This document shows positions 4,260-6,062 of a stretch of 6,062 nucleotides of DNA, piece by piece. The first letter of the stretch is position 1. The number at the start of each line of letters is the position of its first letter. This DNA comes from Minisyncoccus sp023229485 (GTDB lineage Bacteria; Patescibacteriota; Minisyncoccia; Minisyncoccales; Minisyncoccaceae): NCBI GenBank assembly GCA_041663645.1, contig JBAYMH010000014.1:1-6062 (forward strand), read 5' to 3'. The notes beneath the pieces were generated by a model. The model did no database searches, had not been told where the DNA came from, and worked only from the letters and a program-made list of their open reading frames with translations. A program made the position numbers and the translations under genes.

Positions 4260-5357
4260 TTATTTTAACCTTAGAGACATCCAGTGTCTTTGTGGTTGGA
4301 AGCTAAGAATTTGGAATTCGTACTCTTTGCCAACTTCCATCTTTTCTTTCATTTTAGTTTCTGATCCAAATTCTGAAATATGAATTAATCCTTGGATTTT
4401 AGCATCTTCTTTTTCAGTTTTTAATTGAACAAAAGCACCAAAAGGATTAAATCTGGAGATAATTCCAATAACGATATCGCCATTCTTCAAACCAAGTTCT
4501 TGCCATGGATCTTTTTTTAGATTCTTTAGAGATAAAGAAACTCTTCCTTGACTAATATCAATGATTTCAGCTTTTACTTTTTGTCCTATTTCAACAAATT
4601 GAGATGGATCTTCGATTAATTGCCAATCAAGTTCGGAAATATGAACTAATCCTTCGAGTAAATCATCGTCAGGAGCTCCTTCGAATTGTTGCTCTGGCAT
4701 AGCAAATTTAATAAATGCACCAAAGTTTACAATTCCAGAAACCTTTCCTTCTACCACATCTCCAACCTTAAGGTTTTTGATAGCTTTTTGAAGATTCTCA
4801 TTTTCTTTTGATTCTTCAGTCAAAATAATCTGACCTGCTTTTTCATCAAAATCTAAAACTTTAACTTTAATTTCTTGGCCAATAAAAGACTGCAATTTAC
4901 GTAAAATCTTTGCCTTATCACCTTCGGGAACCCTTGGATATTTTTCTGGAGATAATTGAGACGTAGGCAAGAAAGCTGGAATGCCTGAAATTTCGGTAAG
5001 CAATCCCCCTTTATTAACTTTGCTAATTTTAACATTGAACTCCTTGTCAGAATCTTTCATCTCTTTAACATTCTTCCAAGCGAATTCTCTTTCAGCATCT
5101 CTTAGAGATAACTCAATGAAACCGTTTTCGTTTTCAGCTTCAATAACCTTAACAGATATGACATCATTCGGTTTAACATTTTTCAAAACGTTTCTGGCAT
5201 TTTGATATTCTGCACCAAATATAATCCCTGTTTTTGTTGGACCTAAGTCTAAATAGATTGATAGATTTTCGATAGCCAAAACTCTACCATCTACAACATC
5301 GCCCGATTTTAAGATTCGGACGGAATCGTTTATTTTTTGTAATATTTCGTTCTGCAT
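4260..5357 (-). CDS. rpsA: Small-subunit ribosomal protein S1, four S1 domains
   Basis: RNA-binding protein of the 30S subunit that helps recruit mRNA. The 365 residues hold four S1 (OB-fold) repeats at about 16-86, 104-182, 197-277 and 291-365; E. coli S1 has six in 557 residues. Repeats 3 and 4 are the most canonical, with GDVVEGKVSGIVNFGAFIKF then EGLVHISELDW, and IGIISRFNPFGAFVQL then QGLIHISEFG. Repeat 3 has an acidic insertion of about 14 residues (219-234) between its second and third conserved blocks. The ATG at 5357 fits the first S1 domain and is the first in frame after a good promoter. The predicted transcription start is at or within 1-2 nt of this ATG, so the mRNA is probably leaderless. 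ftsH follows after 27 bp. A generic S1-domain protein is the alternative, but the domain count and conservation favour ribosomal S1. Confidence 0.93.
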   Translation of the reverse strand: MQNEILQKINDSVRILKSGDVVDGRVLAIENLSIYLDLGPTKTGIIFGAEYQNARNVLKNVKPNDVISVKVIEAENENGFIELSLRDAEREFAWKNVKEMKDSDKEFNVKISKVNKGGLLTEISGIPAFLPTSQLSPEKYPRVPEGDKAKILRKLQSFIGQEIKVKVLDFDEKAGQIILTEESKENENLQKAIKNLKVGDVVEGKVSGIVNFGAFIKFAMPEQQFEGAPDDDLLEGLVHISELDWQLIEDPSQFVEIGQKVKAEIIDISQGRVSLSLKNLKKDPWQELGLKNGDIVIGIISRFNPFGAFVQLKTEKEDAKIQGLIHISEFGSETKMKEKMEVGKEYEFQILSFQPQRHWMSLRLK

Positions 5358-5365
5358 ATAAATAG

Positions 5366-5394
5366 TTTATAGCATAAAGAATCAGAGTAATCAA
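5366..5394 (-). promoter_or_regulatory. Extended -10 promoter giving a probably leaderless rpsA mRNA
   Basis: On the minus strand, TTGATT (5394-5389, four of six) is 17 bp from TATAAA (5371-5366, five of six), with TGC directly before the -10 (extended -10 form). Only 8 bp separate the -10 from the ATG at 5357, so initiation at the usual 6-8 nt downstream would start the transcript at or just before the initiation codon. No Shine-Dalgarno is present. Confidence 0.75.
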
Positions 5395-5476
5395 GATTTT
5401 ATGTGCTAAAAACTAAATAGTCTTTATTTGACTGATTTTATACTAATTATACGCTAATTCCCTATTTTTGTTTATT

Positions 5477-5504
5477 AAAAAAGGATAGAGACTAATCTCT
5501 ATCC
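5477..5504 (-). terminator. Intrinsic terminator of the surface-protein gene
   Basis: On the minus strand a perfect 9-bp stem GGATAGAGA/TCTCTATCC (5504-5496 with 5491-5483) with loop TTAG is followed at once by six T. It lies about 20 bp after the stop codon at 5525 and insulates rpsA from the upstream gene. Confidence 0.9.
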
Positions 5505-5524
5505 CTTAGTTTTTGGTTTAGTAT

Positions 5525-6062
5525 TTAATCTTCGGTCCAAGAAGGATTAATATTCAAGCGATTAGCAGAACAAGTTGAACTGTTCGTTCCACCCGCCACA
5601 GTGCATGTCCATGTGACAGTGGCACCTTTTTCTGGAAAAGTAGTGTTTGATGGAGTTCCAGATGTACATTGTGCCCCCTCATATGCAATTGCACTCATAA
5701 AATATGTTTTTGCGGCTGGCCCACAAGTTCCACAAGGCTGGCTAGTTATTGAAGTACCAGTACAAGGTGAATTAGCTGCAGTAGCTGTTCTAGTTTGAGT
5801 TCCGTTAACGCAAGCACCCCATGATCCGTAAATATAGGTACAGGTTGGGAATGATTGAGAACAGGCAGTACTTGTTCCCCCACCCGATCCTTGGCAAGTC
5901 CAAGTCCAAGAGGATGAGGTTTGAGAGTTGCTAATTGAAGTTCCAGCGTTACAGTTGTAATGAGTTGCGTTACAAACACCATTGACTGGAACAGAACATG
6001 ATTGACTAGTTACTGGAGTGCCAGTACAGGGTGCATTAGTTGCAGTGGCTTTTCTAGTTTGA
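5525..6062 (-). CDS. Secreted or surface cysteine-rich repeat protein, C-terminal part (5' end outside window)
   Basis: Open frame of 178 residues running off the right edge and ending in TAA at 5525. No start is visible, so residue numbers here count from the edge. It contains 14 Cys, many Thr, Ser and Gly, and few charged residues, typical of a disulfide-rich extracellular protein. Two module types alternate. The first is a thrombospondin-1-like segment with GSWGACVNGTQTR and CTGT (about 74-110), and the end of an earlier copy at 1-22. The second is a WTWTC-type module (25-68; VNGVC, WTWTCQG, GGGTSTAC), with a related module at 113-164 (CGPAAKTYF, VTWTCTV, GGTNSSTC). The chain ends in NINPSWTED with no sorting signal or C-terminal membrane segment. 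Similar repeats are common in CPR surface proteins. The exact role is unknown; adhesion or an S-layer-like or pilus-linked function is only a guess. Confidence 0.85.
   Translation of the reverse strand, partial: QTRKATATNAPCTGTPVTSQSCSVPVNGVCNATHYNCNAGTSISNSQTSSSWTWTCQGSGGGTSTACSQSFPTCTYIYGSWGACVNGTQTRTATAANSPCTGTSITSQPCGTCGPAAKTYFMSAIAYEGAQCTSGTPSNTTFPEKGATVTWTCTVAGGTNSSTCSANRLNINPSWTED
5732..5797 (-). repeat. Coding repeat copy 2 of the thrombospondin-like segment
   Basis: Encodes QTRTATAANSPCTGTSITSQPC, matching the copy at the window edge with an offset of 264 bp (88 codons). Most differences from the first copy are conservative or synonymous, consistent with duplication of a whole module followed by drift. 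Confidence 0.8.
5996..6061 (-). repeat. Coding repeat copy 1 of the thrombospondin-like segment
   Basis: Encodes QTRKATATNAPCTGTPVTSQSC, the end of a module whose beginning is outside the window. It is paired with the copy at 5732-5797. Confidence 0.8.

Noticed and set aside
4853..5205. Open frames on both strands inside rpsA
   Set aside because: Out-of-frame shadows of the conserved S1 repeats.
5601..5982. Two open frames at the right end (plus strand 5601-5798, minus strand 5746-5982)
   Set aside because: Both overlap the longer minus-strand frame ending at 5525, which alone shows regular Cys-rich repeats.

Overview
The window looks like part of a small, AT-rich bacterial genome, most likely a Patescibacteria/CPR organism (Parcubacteria-like). 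This is inferred from a four-domain S1 protein, an L19 with a long acidic tail, near-absence of Shine-Dalgarno sites, short gaps between genes, and a cysteine-rich repeat surface protein of a type common in that radiation. No 16S or other decisive marker is present. Every gene lies on the minus strand, so the transcribed order runs from high to low coordinates.

Layout in transcription order: (1) 6062-5525, the C-terminal 178 residues of a secreted Cys-rich repeat protein, closed by a strong intrinsic terminator at 5477-5504. (2) 5394-5366, a good promoter whose predicted start site lies at or next to the ATG of rpsA (5357-4260), suggesting a leaderless mRNA. ftsH (4232-2394) follows after 27 bp, probably in the same operon. 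(3) 2361-2318, a dyad that covers the ribosome site of an HTH plus LAGLIDADG-like protein gene (2314-1652). The 3' end of that gene contains a promoter for tRNA-Ile(UAU). (4) tRNA-Ile, a repeat-rich spacer, tRNA-Val(GAC) with its own promoter, rplS, tRNA-Leu(GAG), a second repeat-rich spacer, tRNA-Val(UAC), and a third repeat block that runs to the left edge.

The most unusual content is in the spacers 3' of three of the four tRNA genes. They hold related GC-rich palindromic units of about 70-130 bp. Their ends are direct or inverted copies of the adjacent tRNA's own T-arm/acceptor 3' end (GGACTTGA-type next to tRNA-Leu, GGACTCG-type next to tRNA-Val and tRNA-Ile). Units share a CTGAG-preceded hairpin with an AGYA loop (minus-strand sense), and one stem pair covaries between copies. 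Next to tRNA-Leu and tRNA-Ile a perfect 18-19 bp AT-rich hairpin sits between the tRNA 3' end and its inverted copy, so the pre-tRNA could fold its own 3' end into a long alternative stem. Next to tRNA-Val(UAC) the distal direct copy pairs better with the tRNA 5' acceptor strand than the copy now in the gene, which is what displacement by insertion would leave. I do not recognise this as a named family. It could be a REP/MITE-like element that targets tRNA 3' ends, or a regulatory trailer.

The housekeeping genes form a translation and quality-control cluster: S1, L19 and four tRNAs, plus the membrane protease FtsH. The HTH/LAGLIDADG-like gene is the only accessory-looking gene within it.
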